Assembly: GCA_964036665.1 (NCBI GenBank)
Contig: OZ038528.1
Span: forward strand, 18,277,245 to 18,341,244
Length of the DNA stretch: 64,000 bases
DNA from: Gordius sp. MW1
Taxonomy: Eukaryota; Nematomorpha; Gordioida; Gordea; Gordiidae
Direction of reading: 5' to 3'
Positions 1 to 12,406 of the stretch are shown here, piece by piece; position 1 is the first letter of the stretch; the number at the start of each line of letters is the position of its first letter. The notes under the pieces were generated by a model. That model had not been told where the DNA came from, made no database searches, and worked only from the letters and a program-made list of their open reading frames with translations. A program made the position numbers and the translations under genes.

Positions 1-877
1 GACATATAAATGACCTTAATAAGAGCTAGATTTAAACGTTGTAAAGGTATACTAGTTTCAAGAAATTGTTTGCTGAAAATGGAGATTTTTTACAAAAAGA
101 AACTCTGCTTGGTAAGTTTGGAAATGAGGAACTAGGAGTTATATTAAGGCAGAGAAACGTCCTAAGTTTTTAGTTCCTGCTTTTAAACAAACCTTCGATC
201 CTATGGAAAGTTAAAAATGACTTGGCATATTATACACCAACAACAATAAAATTAGCTTTATCAAAAAAAGGATAATATAGAATAAATTTAATCCTTTGCA
301 TAAGACATATTTCGATTAGGAGGATTTTGACCATCGTATAATTAAAATGTTATTAAATGCAAAGATCTAAATTAACAACTATATCATCGTTTTAGACCTA
401 TAGTCCACGAGATTTAGGAGGCCTGGGCCATACTGACTTCAATCTTGTCATGAAGATTTGTTATTTTAAATGTTAAATATGGCTATTTTAATATGATTTT
501 TTAAAAAACAACGTAACATACTATGATTTTAAAATAAAAATATAACTGTTTTCTTTGTTTATAAGTCACATACCTTTATTTGTTTTAAAGATTCTCATGC
601 CACCTATTAAATATGAGTTTCACATGTTTTGTTAAACTAATAATTATAATTTTTAGTTAATATAAACATATTTTATAAATATGGGTAAAGATATATTTAT
701 TTTTTAATGCAAATTGTTTAAAAACTAATTTATTATACAATATTGGCCTATGCACAAGCTAAAAACGAACCAAAACGTTATGTGGTCAAGGCTGAAACAG
801 ATGTTTACGAAAGTTTAAGCGCCAAGTTAATTCTATAGAATTCGTGTCAAAATCCCAATTATTTAGAGACATGTGGG
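1..877. other. AT-rich stretch, no gene identified
   Basis: No family is recognised on either strand. A short open stretch at about 61-111 ends in a good donor-like CTTG/GTAAGT, but it has no recognisable homology and no partner exon, so it is not called. Confidence 0.5.
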
Positions 878-1035
878 CACGGGCGGAGCAAGGATTGGAA
901 ATAAAGGGGGCAATTAATTTAAGGAGGGGAAAAATAAAAATGTTTGAAATTTTAGCTATATATATATAAATTGTTAAAGTAAACATTTAAAAGGGGAGCA
1001 GTCGCCCCACCCTGCCTCCCCTTGGCCACGCCCAT
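878..1035. mobile_element. hAT-type MITE of the CATGGGCGTAGCC group
   Basis: The left end CACGGGCGGAGCAAGG and the right end CTTGGCCACGCCCATG are a diverged pair of the terminal inverted repeats seen many times in this window. The body has a G-rich left half, an AT-rich centre and a C-rich right half. The flanking octamers (catgtggg and cttgtgga) agree at 6 of 8 positions, a worn 8-bp target duplication. Confidence 0.7.
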
Positions 1036-1940
1036 GCTTGTGGAGTAAATCGAAAGCCATTCTTAAAAATATCTTTACTTTCACACAAATAAAGAAGGCT
1101 TCCCAATTTTTAAATATAAATATATTAAAGCCTCTTATTAAAGGAAGATTTAAAACCATTAAAAGAACCCTTTAGCTGAGAGCCTTCATGTAATTCTAAA
1201 TTATATGTGTAAATGGTTTTGCATCCATAAAAGAATAAATTTATGGCCACATTTCCAAAATACTCAATAGATAACTAACTTGATATATTAAAGGCTCTTA
1301 ATTTATACGTAGACAATTTTTGAAAGAGAACCTTTAAAGGAACTGGACTTGAACTCTTCGAAACCTTAACTTTATAACTGATCTAGTCCCTTTTCGAGGC
1401 AAACGATGAACTGAAACTAGTTTCATTTTTAACAACTTTAACAACTCTGTTACAATAGCATCATATAAAATAAGGTAACGTTTGCTCATAAGAAGTTCTT
1501 CACCGGGATCATAATTAAATATATTATTAAATAGATTTTATTAGTCCTTACACACCTTATTTAACTTAAATATTTGAAATTTGCCTTAAACATCAAATCA
1601 TATTGTTTGCTCACATTTTTTTTGGATACATAGAATTTTTATAGAACCTGTAATTATGCGATTTAAAATTCGGGTGGTAAAGGTTAGGGGAGATACCGCT
1701 AATCTTAATTTAGGTCGTATACAAATATATTGGCCTATTTGAAAAAATAATGAGGAAGTAAACGATACCTGGTAAGATGATGTAAAATAAAATTTATTTT
1801 CGTTGCGAGACAATTAAAAACTTTACATGTGCATAATTTTAAAGTAATGACTAGATACAAAACAGCTAAGTTATGGCTATTGTAGCGGATAACCGACTTC
1901 GACATAGGACGTACCAAATTTAAAGAAAATTAGTAAAATA
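1036..1940. other. AT-rich stretch, no gene identified
   Basis: No coding homology, RNA gene or repeat is recognised. Open frames here are short and AT-driven. Confidence 0.4.
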
Positions 1941-2205
1941 CCTAAGGTGGTATGGGCATATAGTAGGAAGGGACACGAGTGACGTAAATAAAAAAGTAGT
2001 GGACATGGAGGTACCGGGGAAGAGAGGATGAGAACGACCCCGCGTCACGTGAAAGTGCAAGTCGATAAAGTTATGAAAACTAAAGATATTAGTCAAGACA
2101 TGACACTCACCCAATCAAGATGGAAGAAACTTATCAGAACAAACCCCACGACTGTGGGACCATATAATAAAGAAGAAGAAAAAGAAGAAGTTCTTTGGTT
2201 CAAAT
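1941..2205 (+). mobile_element. LINE reverse-transcriptase 3' end fragment
   Basis: Conceptual + strand translation begins RWYGHIVGRDTSDVNKKVVD and continues MEVPGKRG, followed by a stop and then ERPRVT. This is the familiar C-terminal tail of non-LTR retrotransposon reverse transcriptases (R-W-x-G-H-[LIV] ... EVPGKRGRGRP). It ends in a GAA-rich simple repeat at about 2167-2190, as LINE 3' tails often do. Several in-frame stops and frame changes mark it as dead and 5'-truncated. Part of the fragment also appears as a spurious 61-residue open frame at 2028-2213. Confidence 0.75.
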
Positions 2206-2262
2206 GTAACTAATGCGAAACATTATTGAGAGCGTTAAATACCAACCCAGGTTGTAGAGAGG

Positions 2263-2509
2263 CAGGCGCGTAGCCAGAATTTTCTCCCGGGGGGGGGAAA
2301 TCCTCCAAAAATTTTTCCTAACATTATTATTTCAACAAAAAAATTATAAAATCTGGTATAAAACATAAAGAAAGTCATTATAAATAATCAACTTGGTCAG
2401 TTACGTTGCACAACTATAAAATATAAACTTTAGATCTAAAATATTTCATTTTTTTATAAATCCGGGGGGGGGGAATTTCCCGTTCCCCTCCCCCGTGTCT
2501 ACGCCACTG
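2263..2509. mobile_element. hAT-type MITE, CAGKGGCGTAG ends
   Basis: The ends are CAGGCGCGTAGCC and CTACGCCACTG. They are flanked by a perfect 8-bp duplication TAGAGAGG (2255-2262 and 2510-2517). The body carries a G run near each end. The ends match those of the larger hAT elements at 35181 and 41544, so this is probably a deletion derivative of that hAT group. Confidence 0.85.
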
Positions 2510-2944
2510 TAGAGAGGGAATAGTAGCGCGTAGGGCCTCGGGCGATAAGTAAGTTGCAGAACTGTCAAGAGTTTGTAATAAACCTCGAGTGACAATTAAA
2601 TTCAGCGTATATCATCGTTTCTGTATACACTATTGTCATTCTTTCGGTTTTATAGATCGCGATACCCCTTCCTAACGTTGACTATAATATTATACCGCGC
2701 ATAACACCGGCATTGGGTGTCTCTATCCTTGTCCCATTTATATTAAAAAAGAAATAAACACTATGGATTCACTCATAAAAATCTAACGTTAAGGCTTCTA
2801 TTCCTAAATTCCTCTGTAGCCTAATTTTAAATATAAGGTCGTGGAATTGCCGAACAATATACAAAGTTACCAAAATGGCTGTTTAAATGATACTATTTGA
2901 AAACTGTGATTTACGTAATTTAAATTTGAAATTACACTAATTGT

Positions 2945-5900
2945 ATGGGTAAAATTTTATGCGTGGGACTAGCGGTTGTGGACATTATTACTAGGTGTGA
3001 AAAATATCCTGTTGAGGATTCTGATGAACGGTGATTTGATTATGAGTTAAATAAATGTATATTTTATAAAATTAATTAATGAATTTAGATGCCATTGGAT
3101 TTCTTTACAAAGAGGTGGAAATGCCTCCAATAATTGTACAATTATAAAGCAATTTGATCATAGTTCCGAATATTTTGGAACACTTTGTAATGATTGGATA
3201 TCAAAGTAAGAATTATATTTTTTTTATATGCCAAAACATTTTTCATATGTGGCAATTTTAGATATAAAACAAACTTGTTAACTCTAAATATAGTTATTAA
3301 CAAATTTAGTTACAATGTTTACAATTAATATTATTCAAAAATGGAATATCTATAAATCTTATATCTTTAATTCAACTTTAATTATGTTTTGTTTAATTGT
3401 GCATGTTAGTTATTAATACTATAAAATTTACAGCTTTATCATAAAAGATCTAGAAGCATGTGGAATTGAATTTTCCAAGTGTCTAATTTACAAAAATCTG
3501 GAAATGACATCACCATGTAGCTCTGTTATTTTAAATCTCAGTAATGGATCACGGACCATACGACATCATAACCCTAATCTCCCAGAACTGAGTTTTAAAG
3601 ATTTTGAAAACAAATTTAAAATAGAGCATCTTATAAATTATGATTGGATACATTTTGAGGTAACATCATTAGGGTATTCACCTTATGTGTGTATTATAAA
3701 TATCTTAAACCCAAGGGAACTTATATTATAAATGAGCCATGCTAGATTATTTATTGCTTTTTTTGTTCTCTGGTGGCCTTGTTTTGTTAGACTCAACAAA
3801 TGATTTTCTCGGGCAAAAACAATTATTGAAAAATGGTTTTATTTATCTCAATTTAAAAATTATATAAAAAGGTTTATTTAATCTACATGATGTTTATTTT
3901 GAACTATTGCCTATATTACAACCAACAATTTAAGGGTAACTCGTGTTTCTTTACCATAGGACAAGAATACTAAAACATTTACGTTTGAACCCTTATATAA
4001 TGTTTAGTGTTTAATTAACCAACCTATTCCATGTTTATTAATTAATTATATGTTATGACATAAATTTTTCCATGATCAGTTAAGATTTTGGCGTTGAAGG
4101 GGAGAGGGCATGTTTTAATGAGCTTTGTTTTTATATAATATGTAATAAAACTAAATATATGATGAATTTGAGAATTGCCTATTTTAATTATACAGAAGTG
4201 CATACAACACGCATTGTTTTTGGTGCCAACTCATTAGTATTTTTATTTAAATTGTTTTAGGCATCTGTTTTTTTTATTTGAAGTTTTATATAACTTAGCT
4301 AACTTTACCCTTGGCTCTAATTTTTATACCTATATCTACAAAAACCATAAATGCATTAGCATTTAATAAAATTATTTATACTTAAACAATTTGGAGGTTA
4401 TGGTGTAACATTCTTTCTAAATTAATATATCTTCACACCCAAACTATGCAATTATTTGTTTTCATGTTGGAGCACTACACAATATTGCTATATTCTTATA
4501 TGTTGGCATGTCCTCCAAAACTATAGAGGCATACGCTGTTTTATAATTTTTATAAGATGAAATTTTAATACACAAAACAGACACATAAAACGTTATCAAA
4601 TTTTGTTTATCAATTGCCACAAATATTTTAAGATTTCAATAGTCAACAGCATGCAAATGATATTTTGTCGTTGAATGATTTTTAAACATATCGATTGTAT
4701 GGATTGTTCAAAATTCATTTTATTTTGGTGCCAACTATCTGTGGGTTTTCTGATGTGGACACCATTTTTAAAAAAGACTTCAGCTTAAACACTTTAATAT
4801 GCCTAAATTCCTAAATACGCTAACTAGGGCGATTTTTTGAGCATTGCTATTGAACTTTTAAGTGTTCTTGTTAAAAAAATTATAATCTTCATTTGACCAC
4901 AAATTTTGACTTTGTCTATGCCAACTATATATATACCCTTTATTGATTTTTTGGTTCTATATGACATGAGACATTTTTTAACCTGCATTGATTGCAAGGA
5001 TTACAACTTTTGATTGGCTTTAACTCTGACATTTTTTAAATGGGAATGATTAGTTTATAACATGGGCATAGCCAGCATTAGAATTAGAGGGGGGCAATAA
5101 TGATTTAGGGAGGGGCAAAATAAACATTTTTTAAAATTTAAGCCATAATTCTAATAAATTTCTACAAATTTTTGGCCCCCCCCTTGGCTACGCCCATAAT
5201 TTATAAGATAATAATTCTAGTCCTATGTCCAATTATAAAATTTAAATATAGTGCCAACCATACCAATAATTCTATTTTTTAAGCTTATATTATTTTATTT
5301 AATAGACTATTTGTTAATCCAACGGACATGGATATTATGTATTTTAAACATTTTAAAGCTTGTTCACATATTAGAGGGTAAAATTTTAGTTAGGCTTAAA
5401 TTTCATTTTGGAGGGCTTAATGACAAAATTTTAAAAAGCTGATGGTTTAAAGATCAAATGATTAACTTCTGTTTTGACTTAAGTCATTTAAGATATTTAT
5501 TAGGATTTTTGAAACTTTGCTCTCATTGAGAAAATTTTGGCTACACCTAGGACTAAGATTTATCATAACTTTTAATATTTAATACGTACTCATGCACTCC
5601 CCATTTAAGTTTACCATAGACAATTCTTTTCAACGTATATTAAGTAAATAGGTGATCGGCAAATATTTGGTTTTCTCTTTTAGTCTAAATTTTTAAAACT
5701 GTTTTAAAATTTTTATCTTGTATTGAATATTCTTCAAACATAGTCAACTTGTGGTAATTTTTATAAGTACTTGCACACAATATTTATTTAAATTCCGGAG
5801 CATTTTTATTAGTGCTGCTATGAAACGCGAAACTTGTTTTATATGCTTTTTTTGTTTAAAAGCTTTTGATTCATTATCGATATTTCACAAATTGATTAAA

Positions 5901-7536
5901 TATTGATTATTTAATCAATTCGCTAAGGTACTATTAGGTTTACTTTCATACCTCAGCTAAAGATTTTTAAAACATAATTTAGCATTGTTTTTGCCAATTA
6001 TCAAATATAAGCAAAAAATTGAAATATAATAATGAATTTCGTCACAATTTTGAAGTAGTGTAATTGGGTTTATATTTTTGTGAAGATTTTACTCTTTAGT
6101 TCAGTTAATAACATATTTATACTAATCTTTTTAGGCATTTATAAATAAACTTTATATGAAAAAATTTGTGATACGCAGTTTTTACAGCATATTGCAATTC
6201 AAAAAACTCACATAAATTTAATGCTCAGCGTTAATAATTTGTACGTTTTTGCCTCGTCCAAATTGAATTTTTGTTTATTTCTTTAAGAAGGTTATCGCTT
6301 GAGAATTTATAAAAATTGTAGAGAAATTTTTGAGGGTCAACTTAGGTCGTGCCTTAAAAAGTTACCTCTGCTAACCGGTTGTTCCAAGTCAGATTTTTAG
6401 ATTAGTATATAATAAAAGTGATCGTCGGCTTTAAGTCTGGCATAAACCATCTCGATTGCTAATTCCTCACGAATTAAACGCGCTATGTATTTGATCATCC
6501 CTAAATTGAACGCGAATTTTTATCAAGGGTAGGAGGAAAAATTTGGACCAAATAGTTTTGATGCTGCGATACATTTGTGAAGCTCTTCCTCCTAAAACAA
6601 CTCACACAAAAAGGGGACCTTTGATATCGGTGGAAATGGAAAAAGTGAGCTCTGAACTTGGGCCAGCCCTGTTACCATTGCCCCTCGACGTTTATTTTAT
6701 AGGCAAAGATTATGCCGAATCTCAAGGTTACAACGATATGCTAGTGGCACTCAAAAGCATCCGACGCGCACAGTTAGAATTGAGGCAATCACTAGGTGTG
6801 CGGCATAGTCCGGATAAAGCGTAAAATTCACATTTGTTTGTCATCCCAATAATTTTGGTTATATCATTAGAATTGACAATATTGAACTCTATGATATGAT
6901 ATCATAGTGTGACCATTTTATAGGCTTACGCTTGTTTTAAGTTAGTAAAAATTGATCGTAAATAAGTTTTAGGTTTTGAATTATATTTTTCGAGCAGGAA
7001 TTTATGTTTTTGGGTAAATATTGTATTTTTGGGTCGCCTTTAACACAGATTTTAACCTATCAGGCATGCGAACTACATGGTAAAAAAATGTGTACAATCG
7101 CTTTTTTATTTATAGATATCTAAGGTTTTTAAATCTTTTTTGATGACGAATGACAACTATTTTTAGATTGATAGTAATTACGTGGGGAGAATTGGGTAGC
7201 GCAGCTCTAATATCTACGTCAAATTTTGAAGATGATGACTCGTGGGTTTTGTGTCCATTGCCACCCGAATCTATGGCATCAACGACGAATTCTACATCCG
7301 TATCGGATCATGAATTGTTGAAAGTGCTGGACACGCTAGGTGCCGGGGACACTTTTATCGCCACTTTTATACATTGCTACCTTACGATGACGACCAACAC
7401 GTATAGCACGACACCTTGGAGGGATTTGGTTGAAAGTGCGCTGAAATATTCCAATTATGTAGCGGGGCTAAAATGTAGGCAGATCGGGTTGGAAAATATA
7501 CCCATCCAACGATCGCTCCATGATTTTTTGCTTTGA
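2945..7536 (+). CDS. KHK: Ketohexokinase (fructokinase), five exons
   Basis: Predicted to phosphorylate D-fructose to fructose-1-phosphate with ATP in the cytosol; a PfkB/ribokinase-family sugar kinase. Exons: 2945-3030, 3089-3205, 3434-3659, 6528-6820 and 7167-7536. Introns are 58, 228, 2868 and 346 bp, all GT-AG, and the phases (2, 2, 0, 2) join without a stop into 363 residues (human KHK has 298). Seen in order: the start MGKILCVGLAVVDIITRCEK, the N-terminal PfkB signature RGGNASNN at about residues 37-44, NLSNGSRTI, DYDWIHFE-like NYDWIHFEGRR across the exon 3/4 join, ISVEMEK, and the C-terminal signature VLDTLGAGDTF with the probable catalytic Asp at about residue 302. The extra length is mainly a Ser/Thr-rich insert before that signature (about residues 260-292). 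The start follows from alignment with known KHK N-termini. No stop or missing key residue is seen. An AATAAA lies near 7989. Family assignment is firm from memory of KHK; exact boundaries rest on splice consensus plus homology. Confidence 0.93.
3660..6527 (+). other. Ketohexokinase intron 3
   Basis: Donor GTAACA and acceptor TTTTTATCAAG. The 2.9-kb intron is AT-rich with no exon-like sequence that I can see. It holds one MITE at 5061-5198. An open frame at 5251-5442 has no recognisable homology and is treated as chance. Confidence 0.8.
5061..5198. mobile_element. CATGGGCGTAGCC-type MITE in KHK intron 3
   Basis: The left end is CATGGGCATAGCCAG and the right end CTTGGCTACGCCCAT. The flanking octamers gtttataa and atttataa match at 7 of 8 positions. 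There is a G tract on the left, a C tract on the right and no coding capacity. Confidence 0.8.
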
Positions 7537-9018
7537 GAGTTACACTTTTTAGGCATTTAATCGTTTATATTTATTCCACTCGATATATGCTCAACGGTAG
7601 AACAGTATTGTAATTTAGTATTGTTTTTTAATTTGCTGTTACCTTTTGATACCTTTTTATTGCTACGTTATTTGATTTCATTTGTCATAAACTAGAGTCC
7701 ATTTTTATTTTGAGTTACGTAAATGTCCTTACAAAAAATCTATGTTTAAATGGGTGTTTTGTGCCTTTATGTGGTTGATAATGGTAAACAAAAAGGTTTA
7801 TCTTATAAATCAGTATTGCTTTGATTCACGTTTGCAAGTTAGTTTACCGCCTATTTATACTAAAGTAAGGAGCCTATGAAAATGTATATTGAGTTCACAG
7901 TAGTTGTGATTAGAATTATTGTATATTTATTAGATAATTGAGAATTGGGTATTTTTGAGCTCGATTAATTCTTGGTAACTCACAATTTAAATAAAATTAT
8001 ACATTATACTGCAAAAACGATTCTTCACGCGGTGAAAATAAGCATTAATATCAGAGCAATTATCGCATTTTCAAATTAATGATTTGCCAATTTACTGACT
8101 TAAAGAAATTTGGCTTTGAATTTGTGTTATCGTATTATACCCTTTTGAAGTTGGTCAAACAAATTAATGCCAAAGTGATGTTAGATATTAATAGTTTTTG
8201 CAGTCCGCTTGTTGATTCTAAATCTAAAATAAAAATCATAAAACAAAAACTGACAGGAAACACAAAATTTTTTAAAATAAATCTTATTATAAAAATTCAT
8301 TTATATTATAATTTCGATCTACATTTTTAATAGTTTATTCATAATTTATTTTCAATATATCCAATATTTTAGAGTAAAAATAGGATTGCGTTTTATGTTT
8401 TCACTTTAAAAAAATAATTCATGTACAACTAAAAACAATGGAACATTTTAAAATAATTTGCAAATAATAAAATGGTTAAAATGACAACTCTCGCGTCCGG
8501 AAAACTTATTTACCAATATTTTATAGATCTCTTGCTTTTGTTTAGATTATTAATATCATCTCATAAATTTTAACTATATCAAAAAACGAAAGGTTATATT
8601 TGCCTTAACTTTACCATATTTAAGTGTCAAAATAAAGTTATCACTAGAGAGTAGTCATAAAAAATATTTTTTTGTGAAATAAAATTAAAAAGAGCTTAAA
8701 ATACATAACCTAAAAACTTTTTATGTCCAGAAAAGAGAAAATATTGTCAAGATACTATCGAATCAATAATAGTTCTTTTTTAGTTAAATTAGCTTTTTTT
8801 TAAATTTTTGTCAAGCAAAAGCCTTTTACTTACACCTTATAATATACATATATAATTCAAATACATTTTTTTGTACTAAAGCAATAAAAATAATACGAAG
8901 TCCTGAACTATTTAAACCCCGTCTTTTAGTGTGAGGAGTAGTATGCTCCTCTTTGTATTAATTAAAATATTGCCTAGTGTAAATACGGCTGGGTTTTGTT
9001 TGGTCGACCTTCGGTTTT
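7537..9018. other. Downstream of KHK, no gene identified
   Basis: AT-rich intergenic DNA. An 83-residue open frame at 8079-8330 is rich in Lys, Ile, Phe and Asn as expected from base composition, and matches nothing I know. Confidence 0.5.
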
Positions 9019-9072
9019 AGTCGACTAGATATAAACAGACCAAAAAACTTTTGGTCTGTTTATGAGTCGACT
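9019..9072. repeat. 54-bp hairpin (inverted repeat)
   Basis: The arm AGTCGACT plus ATAAACAGACCAAAA returns on the other side as TTTTGGTCTGTTTAT plus AGTCGACT, with a few unpaired bases in the stem and a loop of about 4 nt. It abuts the left end of the MITE at 9071. It may be a foldback transposon relic or a transcribable hairpin; the sequence alone does not decide. Confidence 0.6.
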
Positions 9073-9235
9073 GAAGCGTAGCCGGGGGGACGTCACCCCC
9101 CCCCCCCCCCCAAATGGCAAAAAAAAATCAATGCAAAAACCCTGAAAAATTAAAAAAGTATGTTTGCCCCCCCCCCTTCATTGAACTTTTATACGTCCCC
9201 CCCCCGCTCTTATCCAAAACCTGGCTAAGCCCATG
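9071..9235. mobile_element. CATGGGCGTAGCC-type MITE
   Basis: A diverged left end CTGAAGCGTAGCCGGGG and right end CCTGGCTAAGCCCATG frame long C runs. No clear target duplication remains, and the left end overlaps the 9019-9072 hairpin. Confidence 0.6.
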
Positions 9236-9349
9236 TCTAAGGGCGACGCAGTTGTGCCTCCCTAAATCTGTAAACAATGTTGTTAATTAGGTATTGTTTA
9301 TCATTGTTAGTAAGTAGATCTTATTATATCAGAGAACAAGCAACTGTCG

Positions 9350-9517
9350 CATGGGCGTAGCCAGGGGGGGGGCGCCCCCCCCCCCCTAAATGGCAAAAAA
9401 AAATTTCAATGTAAAAACCTTTAAAAATTAAAAAAAATTACGTTTGCCCCCCCCCCCCCTAATTCAACTTTTAAACTTTTTGCCCCCCCCCTAATCCAAA
9501 ACCTGGCTACGCCCATG
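9350..9517. mobile_element. CATGGGCGTAGCC-type MITE
   Basis: A nearly canonical pair, CATGGGCGTAGCCAGG and CCTGGCTACGCCCATG. Flanking octamers aactgtcg and aactgtcc match at 7 of 8. Both G and C homopolymers are present in the body. Confidence 0.9.
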
Positions 9518-10973
9518 AACTGTCCTAAATTTAGATTTTTGGGCGGGCCGGACGGACATCATAATATGATTCGGGCTCAATGAGATTTTTTATTGCATTT
9601 TATTTTCTTACCTTTTATTTGACTTTAGAATATTTATTAATCCTAACTCATATTTGAAAAAATCGAAAATGAAATTAAAATTTTATGGAAAATGTGAGTT
9701 ATTTAATGCTAAAAATTAAAAAACCCTCATTTTGGGCCGGACGGTTATAGCAGTTCTAATGATTTGGGCATCGCCGGGCGGATATTTGGAGGTAATTTAA
9801 AAATCGGACCGGGCCAGTTTTGATAGAAAAATCCAAACAAATCTGACTTCTAAATTATTATGCTACTCCGTCATGAATGACACTTTTATCTAGTGAAACG
9901 GAGCCACGCCAAATGTTTAATAATAACTGCTATGCAATTTATTAATTAATTGCTATGTTAAAGTGGCATCAATATTTTAATAATCTACCTTTTTACCCCT
10001 TCATAAACCATCTTCTTATTCCTACGGGCAACGCCCATTAATTTTTATATATTAGAAAATTAGTTATAATTAGCCATTTTGAGAGGTCTTGAACAATTTT
10101 TAAAAATGCGCCGCCTTTTACCAGAAATGCAACAAAATTATTGCATTTTTGCCAAAAGTTTCTCTAATATTTTTTGATTTTACTATCCAAAATCATTTAT
10201 ATTTTTAACACTGACCACAATTTAATGAATTTTTTGGCGGAATTAAAAGACATTTTATTTAAAAATTTGACATCAAAAATTTAAAGATCAATTAACCTTC
10301 GCAAATTAAGTAAGACCTCAAAATGAATTTTAAAAGTTAGGATAATGAAGTGAAATGATGGCTGTAAATTTTTTTGTTAAGCCGCTATATCATAGTGTGC
10401 AATTAAAATAAATTTAAGGCGTGATAAATAAAAGACATTAATAATAATATAATATAAATTATTCTAGCATTTCATCTTTCAAAAATTTTGATATTATCTG
10501 ACCTAAAATAAAATTATAAACTTTTTTTTTAACTAATACAAAGGGGGCGGATGAGTCTTAACACCAAACAATATACATCAGCACCTAATTAACAATATCA
10601 TATTTTTAAATAATGGAATTCATTGTTGAAATTGAAAATCTCGCCTTCCTTCTATTTATACATCCATCCCCACAAAACTATTAATATAATTTTTATGGCA
10701 TTTCTCTTCTTTATCTAATGGAATGAAAGAAAAACAGTTTTGCATTTGGATCTTTTCCATAAAGGAAGATGGTGATAATTCTATTTTTAACAGTAGCAAA
10801 ATTTTAATTGTTAAAAAAGACTCACCCCTGCTTAATCCTGGGGTGAGGCATTATGATTTTTAAGAGGGGGGGGGCGGGTGGGGAACGATAGAAAAACATA
10901 CATTAATTATTTTTGTAAAACTTCATAAAAATATATTAAATTATAGGATGGTTTTTAAGAAAATTCCTCTTTC
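9518..10973. other. Repeat remnants, no gene identified
   Basis: At about 9540-9830 there are several GGGCCGGACGG-like and GGACCGGGCC motifs, which look like the subterminal repeats of the hAT families elsewhere in the window, but without clear ends. At 9929-10060 there is GCTATGCAATTTA and a GGGCAACGCCC hairpin, possibly a Helitron relic. A small inverted repeat CTCACCCC/GGGGTGAG lies near 10829-10855. No gene is seen. Confidence 0.35.
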
Positions 10974-11111
10974 CATGGGCGTAGCCAGGTTTTGTATTAA
11001 GGGGGGGGGGGCGAAACGTTCAAAAGTTCAATTAAGGGGGCAAAACATTAATTTTTAATTTTTTTTTCGCCATTTAGGGTGGGGCGGCCGCCCCCCCTGG
11101 CTACGCCCATG
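10974..11111. mobile_element. CATGGGCGTAGCC-type MITE
   Basis: CATGGGCGTAGCCAGG and CTGGCTACGCCCATG ends are flanked by a perfect 8-bp duplication CCTCTTTC (10966-10973 and 11112-11119). This is one of the copies that define the target-site length of the family. Confidence 0.95.
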
Positions 11112-12406
11112 CCTCTTTCCTATTCTTTTAGATATAGAAAGACCGAGAACACTATTTTTAGAATTGTAGTCAAAAAAAGCTATTACAATAAATCATTAAT
11201 CACTCATTTTGGTAACATGGTAATGCTAATGCTCATTTTGTAAGATAAGTTGAGCAGCCACCTAACCACTTTTATAATTTTCGTGGCCATTGTTATTTTT
11301 TCGGAATTACCATGGTGGACCGACCCTCAGGGTCAAGATAAAAACGTTATAATTGAAAAGTTTCATTTCGAGATAATAGAAAGAAGTTATGAAATTTTAT
11401 TTAATGGTGCTCGCTGAACAACTTTAATAAATGCGCTCGCCTTCATTATTCTTTTGTTTTAACGACGTACTCACACCACACTATAATACCTTGTTAAAAT
11501 GTGTTGGTTGTTATATTTAAAAGGCGCAAGAACAAAGAAATTCAAATCTACTTTATCTTGCTACCCCCCCCCCCCCCCCCTTATGAAGCTCAGTTAAATT
11601 GCGTTAAAATTATGTATAAAATTTTTGAATGAAACTATAAATTTATATCGTTGTTTTATTTTAACGGCTTGTTAAGAGGTTACGTGGTGTAACTGACTCC
11701 ACATCACTATTTAAACAATGGTTTAAATTTTATTACAACACAATAGCGACTAATGCAATGAGGGAAAGCATAACTTTTTGAAGTGTTATATTATTTTATT
11801 TATTCTTTATCATAAATTTGGATAAAAATAATTAATAAGATTTGATATCACAACCTTACTACACAACACCTAGACGACAGTTTGATGACTAATTAGAAAA
11901 GAGATAAAGATGAGTTATTTTTGATAAGATTAACTATTTACATAGGTGTGTTTATTAATTAAATTACAAATTGACCTTTTTCTAAACGTGAATCAAAGTT
12001 TTTAATCAACTTTTTATTAATTTCTCAAAATCATCAAGCCTAAATAAAATAGCACACCATTTAACAAATTCTTTTTAATTTCTATTCTTGCACGGTTTAT
12101 GGTAATTGTAAAAATTTCTCACTTTACCATGTTAAAAATTGCAATATTTTTATGGCATTATTTAACGATGCATGGGCGATACTTTAAAAAGTTCAACCAC
12201 GAAACCACTAGTATTAGCCAGCCATATTGCCTCCACCTCAACTATTAATCTCTCCCTTCCCTCTCCTCTCCCCATCCAAATTGATTAATTATTATTATGC
12301 TATTAACCATGACAATTATATTCAAAATCTAACAAAACAAAATCTCTACAATATTACATTTTTCTCGAGGTAAATTAATCGCTACAAACTAGGAAAATAA
12401 CATTAC
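11112..12406. other. Upstream region of the DM-domain gene
   Basis: No exon is recognised. An 18-bp C run lies near 11563-11580, and a pyrimidine-rich stretch (CTCCCTTCCCTCTCCTCTCC) near 12250. The promoter must lie here or further upstream, but no element can be assigned. Confidence 0.4.

Noticed and set aside
61-111. Possible exon ending at GTAAGT (peptide KLFAENGDFLQKETLL)
   Set aside because: A good donor site and an open frame, but no recognisable family and no partner exon found in the next kilobases; the upstream exon would lie outside the window.
8079-8330. 83-residue frame downstream of KHK
   Set aside because: Amino-acid content follows the AT-rich composition, and no homology, splice context or repeat supports it.
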